A stretch of 64,000 bases of DNA from Neobacillus terrae (lineage in GTDB: Bacteria; Bacillota; Bacilli; Bacillales; Cytobacillaceae). Below the pieces are notes generated by a model. It saw nothing but the letters and a program-made list of their open reading frames with translations, had not been told where the DNA came from and ran no database searches. This document shows positions 27,811 to 37,007 of this stretch, piece after piece (the stretch's first letter is position 1; each line of letters starts with the position of its first letter). Made by a program: the position numbers and the translations under genes. The DNA lies in the NCBI RefSeq assembly GCF_011393025.1, contig NZ_JAAOEO010000005.1, positions 124,001 to 188,000 on the forward strand, read 5' to 3'.

Positions 27811-28410
27811 TTAAGCATTCGTCTTTTTCTTCTGTCTCCATTTGAATAGTAAATATAAAACAGCCAAAATAATGGCGATAATAATGGCAGGCTGTACAAA
27901 TGGTTTTGCCGCTGTGTTAATTTGATCCCACTTGCTGCCTAATGTCATTCCTAAATAAAGAAATAATGCCGTCCATGGAATAACTGCTAGCACAGTGTAT
28001 AAGGCGAATTTTGAAACTGGCATACGGGCAATGCCTGCTGGTATGGAGATAGCATGTCTAACAACCGGAATAAACCTCGCTGTAAAAATAACTCCAGTTC
28101 CATATTTGTTAAACCAATTTTGTGCAACATCCAAATGATGAGGCCTGATCAATAAGTATTTACCGTACTTATCCAAAAAAGGCCTTCCTCCGTAGCTGCC
28201 CAGCCAATATAAGAATAATTGGGCAATCGTTCCGCCAATCGTGCCGGCAAAAATGGCACCCGCAAAACTCATTTTTCCCAATGAAATTAAATAACCCCCA
28301 TAAGCAAGAACTACCTCGCTTGGAATTACTTCGACCATTAATCCAAGGGCTATTCCCAGATAACCCATACTTGATAACATTAAAAACAATGAATGGATAG
28401 TATTGCTCAT
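27811..28410 (-). CDS. DedA family membrane protein (copy 2)
   Basis: A 199-residue DedA protein with about five hydrophobic segments. EVIPSEVVLAYGGYL is the first motif. GVIFTARFIPVVRHAISIPAG is the canonical G-x-x-x-R-F-x-P-x-x-R motif, better conserved than in copy 1. I start at the ATG at 28410, after GAGGTCAACT, and not at the earlier in-frame start at 28476. It lies between the response regulator gene and the bcrC-like gene on one strand, so a lipid carrier recycling unit (flippase plus phosphatase) controlled with the two-component system is likely. Confidence 0.88.
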   Translation of the reverse strand: MSNTIHSLFLMLSSMGYLGIALGLMVEVIPSEVVLAYGGYLISLGKMSFAGAIFAGTIGGTIAQLFLYWLGSYGGRPFLDKYGKYLLIRPHHLDVAQNWFNKYGTGVIFTARFIPVVRHAISIPAGIARMPVSKFALYTVLAVIPWTALFLYLGMTLGSKWDQINTAAKPFVQPAIIIAIILAVLYLLFKWRQKKKTNA

Positions 28411-28508
28411 AGTTGACCTCTGCCTTTTTATTTTTAGATTTTGATTAAACATCCTGTTGATTTGCATTCCAAACAATATCGCTTTAACAGTGCTTATTTT
28501 TAAAATTC

Positions 28509-29198
28509 TTATTCTCCCTTAAAGCGATATCCTGCTCCCCATACCGTTTCGATATATTGGGGGTTTGAGGGATCTGTTTCTATTTTTTCTCTTATTTTCC
28601 TTATGTGTACTGTTACAGTTGAAATATCTCCCAGGGAATCGTACCCCCATAACCGCTCAAATAACTGGTCTTTGCTAAAAACATGGTTCGGGTGGAGAGT
28701 GAAAAAGGTTAGCAGATCAAATTCCTTAGCCGTAAAGTTTACTTCATGGTTATTTACATAAACCCTTCGGGAAGCTTGATCAATTCGTAGACCCCTTATC
28801 ATAATGGTGTCACTTTGCGTATCCTTTCCAATTAACCGATCGTAGCGAGATAAATGGGCCTTTACCCTTGCAACTAATTCACTTGGACTGAACGGCTTTA
28901 CAATATAATCATCTGCACCTATACCGAGTCCGCGGATTTTCTCATAGTCTTCTTTTTTTGCAGTCACCATAAGGATGGGAATATCCTTTTTTGAACGAAT
29001 CGATTTGCAAATTTGGTAGCCATCTATACCTGGGAGCATAAGATCCAGCAAAACGAGGTCTACTTCCAGATTTAATGCCATTTCCAGCCCTTCTCTTCCT
29101 GTTAAGGCAATTTCCACTTTGAATCCATCTATCTCAAGATAATCCCGTTCCAATTCTGCAATGCTTTTTTCATCTTCAATGATTAAGATCGTTTTCAT
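28509..29198 (-). CDS. OmpR/PhoB-type response regulator
   Basis: A 229-residue DNA-binding response regulator. The receiver domain has the acidic pair in IIEDEKS, the phosphorylated Asp in LVLLDLMLPGIDG, the Thr in ILMVTAKKE and the Lys in DDYIVKPFSP. The C-terminal winged helix contains LLTFFTLHPNHVFSKDQLFE and TVHIRKIREKIE. It pairs with the kinase whose gene overlaps it by 23 bases. The ATG at 29198 is preferred over the GTG at 29207, which would fall within the AGCAGG binding site. Candidate target sites are the 11-bp direct repeats before the secreted protein gene at 33167. Confidence 0.93.
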   Translation of the reverse strand: MKTILIIEDEKSIAELERDYLEIDGFKVEIALTGREGLEMALNLEVDLVLLDLMLPGIDGYQICKSIRSKKDIPILMVTAKKEDYEKIRGLGIGADDYIVKPFSPSELVARVKAHLSRYDRLIGKDTQSDTIMIRGLRIDQASRRVYVNNHEVNFTAKEFDLLTFFTLHPNHVFSKDQLFERLWGYDSLGDISTVTVHIRKIREKIETDPSNPQYIETVWGAGYRFKGE

Positions 29199-30651
29199 CC
29201 TGTTCACCTGCTTTTTTTAGTGTAAATGAAATTGTGGTGCCTTCACCTTCACTGCTTTCTGCCCAAATGGATCCATGGTGTTCCTCTATAATTCTTTTAG
29301 CAATCGATAAGCCAAGGCCGCTGCCACCCTTTTCAGTTCCCCTAGCTAAATCAGCGCGGTAAAAACGGTCAAATATTAAAGGCAGATTTTCAGGAGAAAT
29401 GCCAGGTCCATTATCTTTGATACTTAGCTGAATATGTGTTTGAATGTCACATAAATGAAAGGAAAGTTTTTTATTTTCCTTTTCGATATATTTTAAAGAG
29501 TTATTAACAATATTGGCTATGACCCTTTTAAGATGCTCCCTGTCACCCAACACTTTATACACTCCGTTTTTTTCAATTTCCAATAAAACTTCCGTATACT
29601 TATCCTCTACATCAAATTGAAGTTCCTCCACAAAGTCTTGGATATAATGATCAAACTGGATTTTTTCAAAAAGAAATGGGAGTCTCTGTAAGTCTAGTTT
29701 TGAATATAAGAAAAGCTCATCAATCATATGGTCAAGATCAATCGATTTATTGTAAATCGTTTGGATATAACGGTTCATTCGATCAGGACTATTCGCAACG
29801 CCATCGCGGATTCCCTCCACATAACCCTTAATTGTGGTAATGGGTGTTTTTAAATCATGTGAGATATTGGCAATCAGTTCTTTACGGTTTGCTTCATAAG
29901 CAGCTTGCAATTCCATGGATTCTTTTAGCCTGACTCTCATTTCATCAAAGTCCATTGCAAGCTGTCCCAACTCATCTTTTGATCTTGGTTCAATTTCCAC
30001 ATGTAAATTTCCATCCTTCATTTCTTTGGCAGCTTTTTGCAGCTCCCTAATTGGACGGATTATACTTCTGGAAACATAGTAAGTTAATAAACCATTTGTG
30101 ATGATTAAAATAAGAATTAAGCCGATAAATAATCCTGGAAAAAAGGAGCGGACAAACTTAGCGAGGCTGCTCGCATCGGAAATAAAAAATAGAGAACCCT
30201 CAGCACCATTCCGAAAGAAAAAATCAAGCTGTTTAATAGAGACGAATTGATGGTCAATTCGTTCAACGGGGTCTATATCACGATAAGCACCGAACCGTGG
30301 AAGCTCCGCTGTATCTAGACCTTTTAACGTCTCAGAGAGATAAGTTATCTTTTTCCCATTGCGGATGACCAGGGATGAACCGGATTTTTTCAACTCCTTA
30401 TCAATCTTGTTTAAATACGTTGGATTTAAAAATAAACTTGGGTCTTTAATCGATTGGCGGTGCAAATCCAGAAAAAATTCATCTTTTTTGGACAAATCTA
30501 TTTGATGCTCGGGCGGCAGATAAATATTTCGAAGCTCCTTTACATCTCCTCTAAACAGCAAAGCTACCAATAAGGCCGAAACAATAGCAAAGAGGATTGG
30601 GATAAAAATCATTGCTATATAAGACAGCAATAATCTCAGGCGAATTGACAT
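29176..30651 (-). CDS. Sensor histidine kinase
   Basis: A 491-residue membrane kinase. A first helix (residues 8-32) and a second (about 168-190) flank an extracellular sensor domain of about 135 residues. A HAMP domain follows (RSIIRPIRELQKAAKEM). The phospho-acceptor His is in ANISHDLKTPITTIKGYVEG. The ATPase domain shows NIVNNSLKYI (N box), IKDNGPGISPENL (G1), FDRFYRA (F box) and [13 protein letters not shown] (G2). All needed residues are present. It overlaps the response regulator gene and follows the ABC permease by 21 bases. Confidence 0.93.
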   Translation of the reverse strand: MSIRLRLLLSYIAMIFIPILFAIVSALLVALLFRGDVKELRNIYLPPEHQIDLSKKDEFFLDLHRQSIKDPSLFLNPTYLNKIDKELKKSGSSLVIRNGKKITYLSETLKGLDTAELPRFGAYRDIDPVERIDHQFVSIKQLDFFFRNGAEGSLFFISDASSLAKFVRSFFPGLFIGLILILIITNGLLTYYVSRSIIRPIRELQKAAKEMKDGNLHVEIEPRSKDELGQLAMDFDEMRVRLKESMELQAAYEANRKELIANISHDLKTPITTIKGYVEGIRDGVANSPDRMNRYIQTIYNKSIDLDHMIDELFLYSKLDLQRLPFLFEKIQFDHYIQDFVEELQFDVEDKYTEVLLEIEKNGVYKVLGDREHLKRVIANIVNNSLKYIEKENKKLSFHLCDIQTHIQLSIKDNGPGISPENLPLIFDRFYRADLARGTEKGGSGLGLSIAKRIIEEHHGSIWAESSEGEGTTISFTLKKAGEQDENDLNH

Positions 30652-30672
30652 TTATTCCACCGCTTCCTAAAC

Positions 30673-31407
30673 TTAAAATTCTTTCTTGCTGAATTTATAG
30701 TATCCCAGTGTATAGAACATGGCACACCAGGAAAGCAAATACAAGCATCTTCCCATTACCAGAGTATTAAGTCCGCTATTGATCCATCTTTGGTACCAAT
30801 TGGTGTCATAGGTTGGAAGCCAGCGTGCCAGTCCTGGAAACAGAAAATTCACCACCATCATGGCCAAATAAAGGATAATTGAAAAAGTTAAAGCACGGCT
30901 GCCTGATCCTATCCATTGAACCAGGAACATGAATAACAGGCCGAGAGCCATTAATGGAATCCATGATAGCATAAACGAAACAACTGCTAAAAACAAACCA
31001 TGCACGGTAAAGTTTTCAAGCCAAATCGCGCCGGACAGAATAGAAGAAATACAAATAATAAGAAGAAGTGCGAGTAAATAAAGCCCGGTGCTGATCGTTT
31101 TCGACTTGAATATTTTCATCCTTGAAATTGGCCGTACCAGCAAAAAAGAAAGCGTCTTTTGCTCCTGTTCTCCAGAAAAGACATCACTAATGGCCAATGC
31201 CAGTAATAATGGTAAATAAAAAGAAACAGCAAGGCTAAGCATTACAAGTGGAAAGCTTTCTCCGTCAAATGCCGTAAAACTGAACCGATTCTGCAAAACA
31301 TTAATGATGGGACCGGCTACTAGTGGCAATAGTCCTGAAATGACCAATAGAGCTATAGCAGACCGCTTTCGAATTAATTTCATCCATTCATTTCTTACAT
31401 TCAGCAT
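30673..31407 (-). CDS. ABC-2 type transporter permease
   Basis: A 244-residue permease with about six helices. The early EWMKLIRKRSAIALLVISGL start and the EQEQKTLSFLLVRPISRMKI coupling segment (about residues 88-106) are typical of ABC-2 permeases. It starts one base after the ATPase gene ends, so the two form a transporter. The substrate is unknown. Similar permease-ATPase pairs next to a two-component system often serve export or antimicrobial resistance; here the link is only positional. Confidence 0.87.
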   Translation of the reverse strand: MLNVRNEWMKLIRKRSAIALLVISGLLPLVAGPIINVLQNRFSFTAFDGESFPLVMLSLAVSFYLPLLLALAISDVFSGEQEQKTLSFLLVRPISRMKIFKSKTISTGLYLLALLLIICISSILSGAIWLENFTVHGLFLAVVSFMLSWIPLMALGLLFMFLVQWIGSGSRALTFSIILYLAMMVVNFLFPGLARWLPTYDTNWYQRWINSGLNTLVMGRCLYLLSWCAMFYTLGYYKFSKKEF

Positions 31408-32133
31408 TTACCCCACCTCTTTTCGTTTCTTAATACAATCAATATAAAACGATTCAAATGTCTTATTTTTTTCTAATTCATTTTTTGTTGCTTCTCCAAT
31501 AATTTTTCCTTTTGAAAGGATAGCAACTCTATCACATAAACGTTCTACTTCTTCAATCAAATGGGTTGATAAAATAAAAGTAACTCCTTCCTCTTTTGCC
31601 AATCTGGAAATGAGGTGCTGAAAGTCTAGTTTCCCTTCGATATCAAGGCCATTTGTTGGCTCATCTAGTATAACGAAAGAGGGCTTGGCCAATAACGCTG
31701 CAGCCAGATATAACCTCTGGCGCATTCCGGTTGAAAAGGACTTAAGCTTTTCATTCTTGTGTTCTTCCATTCCAACCCATTCAAGTACTTTTTCAATCCT
31801 GCCTGTTTCTATTTCTGGATATAAACGTGAAATAAGCAAGAGGTTCTCGTAACCAGTCAAATAATCGATTGCTTCTACACCGCTAATTAAAGTTCCAACA
31901 GATTTAAGGGCCTGTTCAAATTGCTCTTTTACATTATGCCCGTGAATGAAAATTGAGCCGCTATCAGGCTGGCATAAAGCAACGATGCATTTCATTAAGG
32001 TAGTTTTTCCAACGCCATTAGGTCCTAGCAGACCAAACACTTCACCCTGATTAACAGTCAAATTGATACCTTCAATTCCTCTGCCATTTTTAAATCGCTT
32101 TGTCACATTCTGCACTTCAAGGATTTTTTTCAT
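31408..32133 (-). CDS. ABC transporter ATPase
   Basis: A 241-residue ATPase of the CcmA/NatA type. Walker A is GPNGVGKTTL, the signature is FSTGMRQRLYLA, Walker B is FVILDEPTNGLD, and the switch His is in ILSTHLIEEV. AAGGAGGGTCAAC precedes the ATG. It is the first gene of a minus-strand run: ATPase, permease, kinase, regulator, DedA, and the split bcrC-like gene. The secreted protein gene upstream ends in its own terminator. Confidence 0.92.
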   Translation of the reverse strand: MKKILEVQNVTKRFKNGRGIEGINLTVNQGEVFGLLGPNGVGKTTLMKCIVALCQPDSGSIFIHGHNVKEQFEQALKSVGTLISGVEAIDYLTGYENLLLISRLYPEIETGRIEKVLEWVGMEEHKNEKLKSFSTGMRQRLYLAAALLAKPSFVILDEPTNGLDIEGKLDFQHLISRLAKEEGVTFILSTHLIEEVERLCDRVAILSKGKIIGEATKNELEKNKTFESFYIDCIKKRKEVG

Positions 32134-32155
32134 GTTGACCCTCCTTTTTTAGAAA

Positions 32156-32200
32156 AACTTGGCATTCGCCAAGTCTTTAGGCGCGCAAAGCCGCAGTTTC
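32156..32200. repeat. Dispersed repeat family C, short copy
   Basis: CTTGGCATTCGCCAAGTC.TTAGGCG is shared with 15810-15835 and, in a worn form, with 33335-33380. The first half is a small palindrome (CTTGGC-ATTC-GCCAAG). Function unknown. Confidence 0.55.
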
Positions 32201-32211
32201 ACTTATTAGCC

Positions 32212-32243
32212 AAAGAAAGGCAGAGAGAGAAACTCCCTCTGCC
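32212..32243 (-). terminator. Terminator of the secreted protein gene
   Basis: On the minus strand GGCAGAGGGA pairs with TCTCTCTGCC and is followed by TTTCTTT. Confidence 0.85.
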
Positions 32244-32267
32244 CTTAACAATATTTAATTAAAGTTA

Positions 32268-33167
32268 TTAATCTTCATGTCCATCATGGCGATCTTGTAC
32301 TTTCACAACTGTCTTACCATTTAAATCAATAGTACTTGCATTTGTTTTATTCAAATTATCCAGATTACTTGAAATATGAAGCACTAAATTATGTTCTTTA
32401 CCACTTGCATCAGTTCCTGATACATATACGTCAGCCTTTTGGCCTGTTAAGTATTGGTCTGGGTTCACTTCTCCTTTAAGGTCAACCCTGGAAACAGAAA
32501 TATTTTTTACTAATTGAGGGATAGATGGTTTCAAATCAGCAAATTGAAGTGGTCCGAATCCTTCATGAACTTTTTCACCGGTCTGCTGGTCAAGGTTTTT
32601 AAGGAAGAAAGACATAACCGCCTGTCCGACAGCAGGGATTTCATTCTTCGATAGGTCAAGTTCCAGCTGAGTATTGCCGTTTGGCAATTGTTTGCTTGTC
32701 ACACTGTCCTGATAGTTTTTCGTTAGGGCATCAAAAATAGCTTCGATGTCTTTTTGCTTTTGTGCAGAAAATGATTCTTCCTCGTGTTTCTTTTTGGAAT
32801 CATCCCACTTCTTTTCTCTTTCTTGTTTTACATAATACTTGTTATCTTTGCTGCTTTTCACAACTGATTGTTGATTATTATTGTAGAATTCTACATTTGA
32901 TTTTTGACCATTATTAATGACAGATACTGTGCTGCTTCCACTATCAGCCTTCAAATTTTCTTTGTTTAACGAGTTCACACTGTAAATGACCGTATCGTTA
33001 TCCTTTAATGAAGCTTGTACATTAGCAGTAAAGCTATTTACATGCTGAGTCTTTTTTACGGATGTTTTAAAAAGATCATAACCTGAAGCAGACGCAGATG
33101 CAGACAAAACACCTCCTGCCATTAGCAGGCCGCTGATTCCAACGGCTGAGAGAATCTTAGTATTCAT
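32268..33167 (-). CDS. Secreted protein of unknown function, possibly LolA/LppX-like
   Basis: A 299-residue exported protein. The signal peptide covers about 27 residues (hydrophobic core ISGLLMAGGVLSASASA), with no lipobox Cys. The mature part starts with YDLFKTSVKKTQHVNSFTAN and carries alternating polar strands (TVSVINNGQKSNVEFYNN, QLELDLSKNEIPAVGQ). This pattern, with a helix followed by many antiparallel strands, recalls LolA/LppX-fold lipid-binding proteins, but I cannot prove it. The 5' flank carries phased direct repeats suited to the neighbouring response regulator. AGGAGG precedes the ATG. A role as partner of the ABC-2 transporter is an inference. Confidence 0.75.
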   Translation of the reverse strand: MNTKILSAVGISGLLMAGGVLSASASASGYDLFKTSVKKTQHVNSFTANVQASLKDNDTVIYSVNSLNKENLKADSGSSTVSVINNGQKSNVEFYNNNQQSVVKSSKDNKYYVKQEREKKWDDSKKKHEEESFSAQKQKDIEAIFDALTKNYQDSVTSKQLPNGNTQLELDLSKNEIPAVGQAVMSFFLKNLDQQTGEKVHEGFGPLQFADLKPSIPQLVKNISVSRVDLKGEVNPDQYLTGQKADVYVSGTDASGKEHNLVLHISSNLDNLNKTNASTIDLNGKTVVKVQDRHDGHED

Positions 33168-33214
33168 TTCTTTTCCTCCTTTATAATATTTTGGTACAGG
33201 ATAAGGATAGCCAT

Positions 33215-33260
33215 AAACTCTAAATAAAAATTAAACTAATTCTTAAATTTTTCTTAAATC
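33215..33260 (-). promoter_or_regulatory. Phased direct repeats, likely response regulator site
   Basis: TTCTTAAAT occurs at 33240-33248 and 33251-33259, exactly 11 bp apart, with weaker TTAAA and CTAAAT blocks at 33231 and 33219. Direct repeats with 11-bp phasing are typical for OmpR/PhoB-type regulators. They lie about 50-95 bases upstream of the secreted protein start codon. Confidence 0.5.
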
Positions 33261-33841
33261 TTTTAAACAACGTTGAATACAATAACAAAGGAAGTATAAC
33301 AACCATAGGTATCAATGGAAATTTAGAAAACTCGGCCATTGCCGTGCCTTTGGCGTTGGGAGAGCCGTAGTTGCGCTTTTGCGTTCAGAATTTATAAATC
33401 TAAATCCTGATTAGGTAAACAAAATGACGCCGGTACAATACCGAGGTCACCTATATGTAACATAGGTTCATTTAGGAAACATCCGAAATATAGGTTATTT
33501 ATCAAATTAATCAACAGGGACTTGTACTAATTAGTTATAGTATTGATAAAAATAAAATCTCTTGCCTAATGATTTCTTTAATATAAGTTCAGCCCACTAT
33601 TCAAATCCGTTTATCATCTCTTGATCTCTGCCTTGAATGAAATAGTTCTTATCACTCTCTTAAAGATGTTCCGCCTTACCCTTTTCAGTCGTTATTATTT
33701 AAAACAGAACTAAATTTCCTAGTACAATAGCGAAACGTAATTCACAAGACTTTTTCGAAATACTATCTCCTTTAAAAACACTCTAAATATTCATTAACCC
33801 ACCAACATTTTAAATTATACAAAAAAATCGATTCTGTTTTC
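33261..33841. other. Non-coding stretch with a worn family C repeat
   Basis: The only structure seen is a family C-like block at about 33335-33380 (GCCATTGCCGTGCCTTTGGCG, then GAGAGCCGTAGTTGCGC), related to 32156-32200. The remainder is AT-rich and shows no gene. Confidence 0.5.
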
Positions 33842-34270
33842 TCATTCATTCATACTGGATAATTGATCGTCTATCAATACCTTTATATCTCCAACGGTTT
33901 CTATATGAACCTTTTCTTCCTTTACTGTTTCAATAACATGTATAATCTCTTCAAATTGTTTTTTATAAATTTGAACATCCTCAAGACGGTAGGGTGTAAG
34001 TTAACCTCTATCCGGTCTTCACTTAATGGAATCCTCGTTGTTTCAATCTGTCCATCCTTCTCCCCTTTTTGGTTTAATTTCTTTTTCTCAATGATTAACT
34101 CTTCATGGGTTACTGGAACGATAATTTGCTTTTCCTCTGTATAAGTTCTTTTATAAATAGAAACATCAAACAGTTTCAATCCATTTTTTGTTTACCTGTA
34201 TTTCTTCCTTATGTAGTTCAAATGACACTTCGTCGTGATCAATATGTGCTTTTTTCTTCTTTTCAGACAC
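33842..34270 (-). pseudogene. ysnF: YsnF-like DUF2382 protein, two frameshifts (copy 1)
   Basis: Three consecutive frames together spell a DUF2382 (YsnF) protein. A GTG at 34270 after GGAGGAG opens VSEKKKKAHIDHDEVSFELH. A one-base shift near 34180 leads to DVSIYKRTYTEEKQIIVPVT then HEELIIEKKKLN and TRIPLSEDRIEVNLHP. A second shift near 33995 leads to YRLEDVQIYKKQFEEIIHVI, ending at TGA 33842-33844. The VPVTHEELIIEKK and IPLSEDRIEV blocks are the family signature. B. subtilis YsnF is a stress-related protein of unknown activity. As read, no frame gives a complete protein. Confidence 0.82.
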
Positions 34271-34383
34271 CTAAAACTCCTCCATAGTAAAAATAGTGAA
34301 AACACCTTTTCATTAACTTGATATGAAAAGGTGTTTTTATATAAAAATAAGAATTATAAAATCTTTTGACCCTAATAATTGTC

Positions 34384-34660
34384 TGGCTCCAGCCCCAGCG
34401 AGTTTTCACCACTGTAAATCTTCCTTGAGTATCTTGCATCAAGTATGACCTTTAGGTGATACTTGGTGCAGCTAGTGTCCATCCCACTTCTCCCTACGAT
34501 AAGCCAACATCGTACTTTTTAAATGCTCCTGCGCCACAGCATATTATAGGAAGCTTATGTTCAGCTCGTCGCAAAGCTACATGTTGTCAATTCATAAGAT
34601 AAATAACAGGAAGTTTACTCAAGCAGTTGCTTCGCTGAACGGGCGCTTGGGCTTTTCTTA
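34384..34660 (+). repeat. Dispersed repeat family B, copy 1
   Basis: About 277 bases starting GTCTGGCTCCAGCCCCAGCG and ending GAACGGGCGCTTGGGCTTTTC. It matches, in inverted orientation, 41955-42232 along its length (for example the blocks around TTGCATCAAGTATGACC, GTGCAGCTAGTGTCCAT and GTCGCAAAGCTACATGTTGTC). Its right end touches the stop codon of the second ysnF-like gene. Confidence 0.9.
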
Positions 34661-35177
34661 TTAACTGTTATTTATATCTTCAAAGCCTGAATCGTCAGAA
34701 ACAATATCAACACTTCCTGTGGTATTCACGTGGGCCTCTTCGTGTTTAAGTGTTTCTTGTACCTGCTGAGTTTCCTCAACTTGACGTTTTGAAGCATAAA
34801 TTTCTTCCGTTGTTACCGTGTACTTATTTACTTCGACCTGCTCTGACTAACAGGAATATTTATGGTTTCTTCGGAAGTGATGGTTGAATCGCTTCGTTCA
34901 TTATTCAATGGTGTTCTTTTTATAACTACTTCCTCATGCATCACAGGAACATACACGGTTTTTTGTTCTTCTACTATTTCCTTTGAGAGAACTACTTCTC
35001 CGGCACTAACACTATTCTTCGTTATGTCTAACTCTTCTTTATGAAGCTGTAATGAACCGCTAGATGATTTCCCTGGGAACTTGCACTCATTTCGTTCCCT
35101 TGATTGCTCTTATTAATTTGGCTGTTATTATTTTCAGCGTTTTTTTCATCGCCAAATAAATCTAAAAAGTCTCCCAT
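34661..35177 (-). pseudogene. ysnF: YsnF-like DUF2382 protein, two frameshifts (copy 2)
   Basis: An ATG at 35177 after GAGGGAGAT opens MGDFLDLFGDEKNAENNNSQ. A shift near 35060 leads to GSLQLHKEELDITKNSVSAG, then VVLSKEIVEEQKTVYVPVMH and EEVVIKRTPLNN, TSEETINIPVSQS. Another shift near 34840 leads to EQVEVNKYTVTTEEIYASKR and on to the stop TAA at 34661-34663. This is again a DUF2382 layout with VPVMHEEVVIKR as signature. Two indels make it unreadable as one protein. The two ysnF-like genes look like a decayed tandem pair. Confidence 0.82.
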
Positions 35178-35267
35178 AAATATCTCCCTCGAAAGTGTTT
35201 AATGTAAAGCTTTTATATAATGATATCTCATGAGGTTTTTTTTTCTTTTTTAAAATGTCCCCTGCTG

Positions 35268-35393
35268 CTATTTATTTTGGCTCTTTTGAGCTCTTAATGC
35301 TATTTTTTCAAGTCCAGTTGCCGCAAATTCCACATCTGTTTTTGGCATCGCTTTTTTATGCTTAAATTGGTTATTCTTCTTGTCTTGAGCCAT
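35268..35393 (-). CDS. Small basic protein, 41 residues
   Basis: The ATG at 35393 follows CAGGAG. The peptide starts MAQDKKNNQFKHKKAMPKTD and continues VEFAATGLEKIALRAQKSQN, rich in Lys and Gln, with no hydrophobic segment. I do not recognise it, but the amphipathic C-terminal helix and clear start make it a credible small gene. It lies upstream of the second ysnF-like gene on the same strand. Confidence 0.55.
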   Translation of the reverse strand: MAQDKKNNQFKHKKAMPKTDVEFAATGLEKIALRAQKSQNK

Positions 35394-35553
35394 TATTTCA
35401 CCACTCCTGTATCCATAATGTAAATTGCCAGGCATACCACCTATCTAGTACCCACAATTAGTTTGCTTTCTTTTTTGGAAAGGTATTCTTCTTCATTCCT
35501 GCTTGAAAAATTCCGCCTGTTATAATGAACTTTTAACATTGTAGAAAAAACAC

Positions 35554-36105
35554 TCACTCAGTTCTCTTCATTTTTTCTAAACATTTATCAATGATCCATT
35601 TAACTAAGGAGGCCTTTAATATATAAATCGGAAAGGAGTAAATATATTTCCAATTATCTAATTTGTAAATACCTAACCGAACTGAGATAGGTTCAAAAAT
35701 AAATGCAAAAATTGCTGCTAAAACAGCATTAGCGATTAAAAATGATTTCCATTTTTTAAATTTCTGGTAAATAAACATATGCATAACTACAATCATTCCG
35801 TAGTCTACTGCACTTAATCTTGATACTAAATAGGTTAGTTTATAAGGATAAGACCAAAGGGAAAGATTTACCCCAATATCGTCCATCAGACCAATTAAGA
35901 TTATTAATAAGACACCGAACAAAAGAATCTCTTTTATTCTTTTTCTGTCTACAAATTTCACCCATATGATCCAGGGGACAATTAATACCAAGAGAAGTAA
36001 CCACCATTGAAAAGAAAACAAATCGTGGTTTTGCCAATATTGGTTTTCCATTTTCTCCAATTCAGTATGCTTACTATGGATTTTATCAAAACTGGGATAT
36101 GACAA
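35554..36105 (-). CDS. CBO0543-type integral membrane protein
   Basis: A protein of about 183 residues with four to five helices (WWLLLLVLIVPWIIW, ILLFGVLLIILIGLMDDIG, an LIANAVLAAIFAFIF helix and a C-terminal helix). The LMDDIGVNLSLWSYPYKLTY loop is characteristic of a Bacillus membrane family annotated CBO0543, function unknown. I start at the TTG at 36105, preceded by GGAAAGGGG with 7 bases spacing; the longest frame begins further up at a TTG (36138) without a site. Confidence 0.72.
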   Translation of the reverse strand: MSYPSFDKIHSKHTELEKMENQYWQNHDLFSFQWWLLLLVLIVPWIIWVKFVDRKRIKEILLFGVLLIILIGLMDDIGVNLSLWSYPYKLTYLVSRLSAVDYGMIVVMHMFIYQKFKKWKSFLIANAVLAAIFAFIFEPISVRLGIYKLDNWKYIYSFPIYILKASLVKWIIDKCLEKMKRTE

Positions 36106-36255
36106 GTGTGCACCCCTTTCCTTATGTAATATTTCCAAATGATTATTGAATTAGACTACATCAATTGAAAGGATTAATACCTCTGTTATTAGAATGAAAC
36201 AAATGAATATTGAAGAAAATATTCTCGACTTGGTTTTTTATACTTATTTTTCCTA

Positions 36256-36285
36256 AATAAAAAAGGACTGCTGACTGCAATCCTT
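36256..36285 (-). terminator. Terminator of the GNAT gene
   Basis: On the minus strand AAGGATTGC pairs with GCAGTCCTT and is followed by TTTTTATT. Confidence 0.85.
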
Positions 36286-36306
36286 CGTATGCTATTGAAT
36301 AGCCAA

Positions 36307-36777
36307 TTAACAAATTTTTTTATAATGGATAAGGGTAGAATTTTCATTAAGGCTGCGTTTATCACCAACCATCTGGAAGCCCATTTTTTCGTATAAATAG
36401 CAGTTTCGTTCTTCCTCTTGAATAGTTCTTAATTCCCAGCTTTCTGCCTGCGGGAACATTTCCTGAATCAAGGCTATCGCTTTTTGGGCAATGCCCTTTC
36501 CTTGATATCCCGGTGAAATAAACATTGGGCTAATCCAAAACTGTGTATCTTCCTTCCAAAAAATACACATAGCTCCTACAAGAATATCTTTGAACAGGAT
36601 TTTATAAAAACCGCCATTCGAAAAATTTATTCTTGTCTTTACTCTATCTACACTTTCATTTGCAGGATTCGTATTGTAATCCTTATATTTTTCAAGCAAA
36701 GGCTTAAAAGCATTGACCTGAATATCAAATATAGCATTCGCATCCTTCTCAGACGCTTTTTCTAGTTTTACATCCAT
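36307..36777 (-). CDS. GNAT family N-acetyltransferase
   Basis: A 156-residue acetyltransferase. The acetyl-CoA binding motif A is ISPGYQGKGIAQKAIALIQE (about residues 87-106), and the C-terminal motif B holds CYLYEKMGFQMVGDKRS. The first half has the expected KASEKDANAIFDIQVNAF strand-helix start. The substrate cannot be read. It stands alone with its own terminator. Confidence 0.87.
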   Translation of the reverse strand: MDVKLEKASEKDANAIFDIQVNAFKPLLEKYKDYNTNPANESVDRVKTRINFSNGGFYKILFKDILVGAMCIFWKEDTQFWISPMFISPGYQGKGIAQKAIALIQEMFPQAESWELRTIQEEERNCYLYEKMGFQMVGDKRSLNENSTLIHYKKIC

Positions 36778-37007
36778 TTTAATTCCCTGAGCCTTTCAGT
36801 TGTTTTTTAAAAAAATAACAGTTACCTACCATTAAATAGTTACCATCAGTCCTAAAAAGGACTATTCAGTCTATTTTCCAATGTTTTATATTCGATTCAG
36901 TATGTGTATTCTCCTTTTTCTTTCATACTAATATGAGAATATTTATGGTATCTTTTTTATAACCTATACCTCTTTTTTTAGTAGATTGATAGATTTGGAG
37001 GGTTAAA

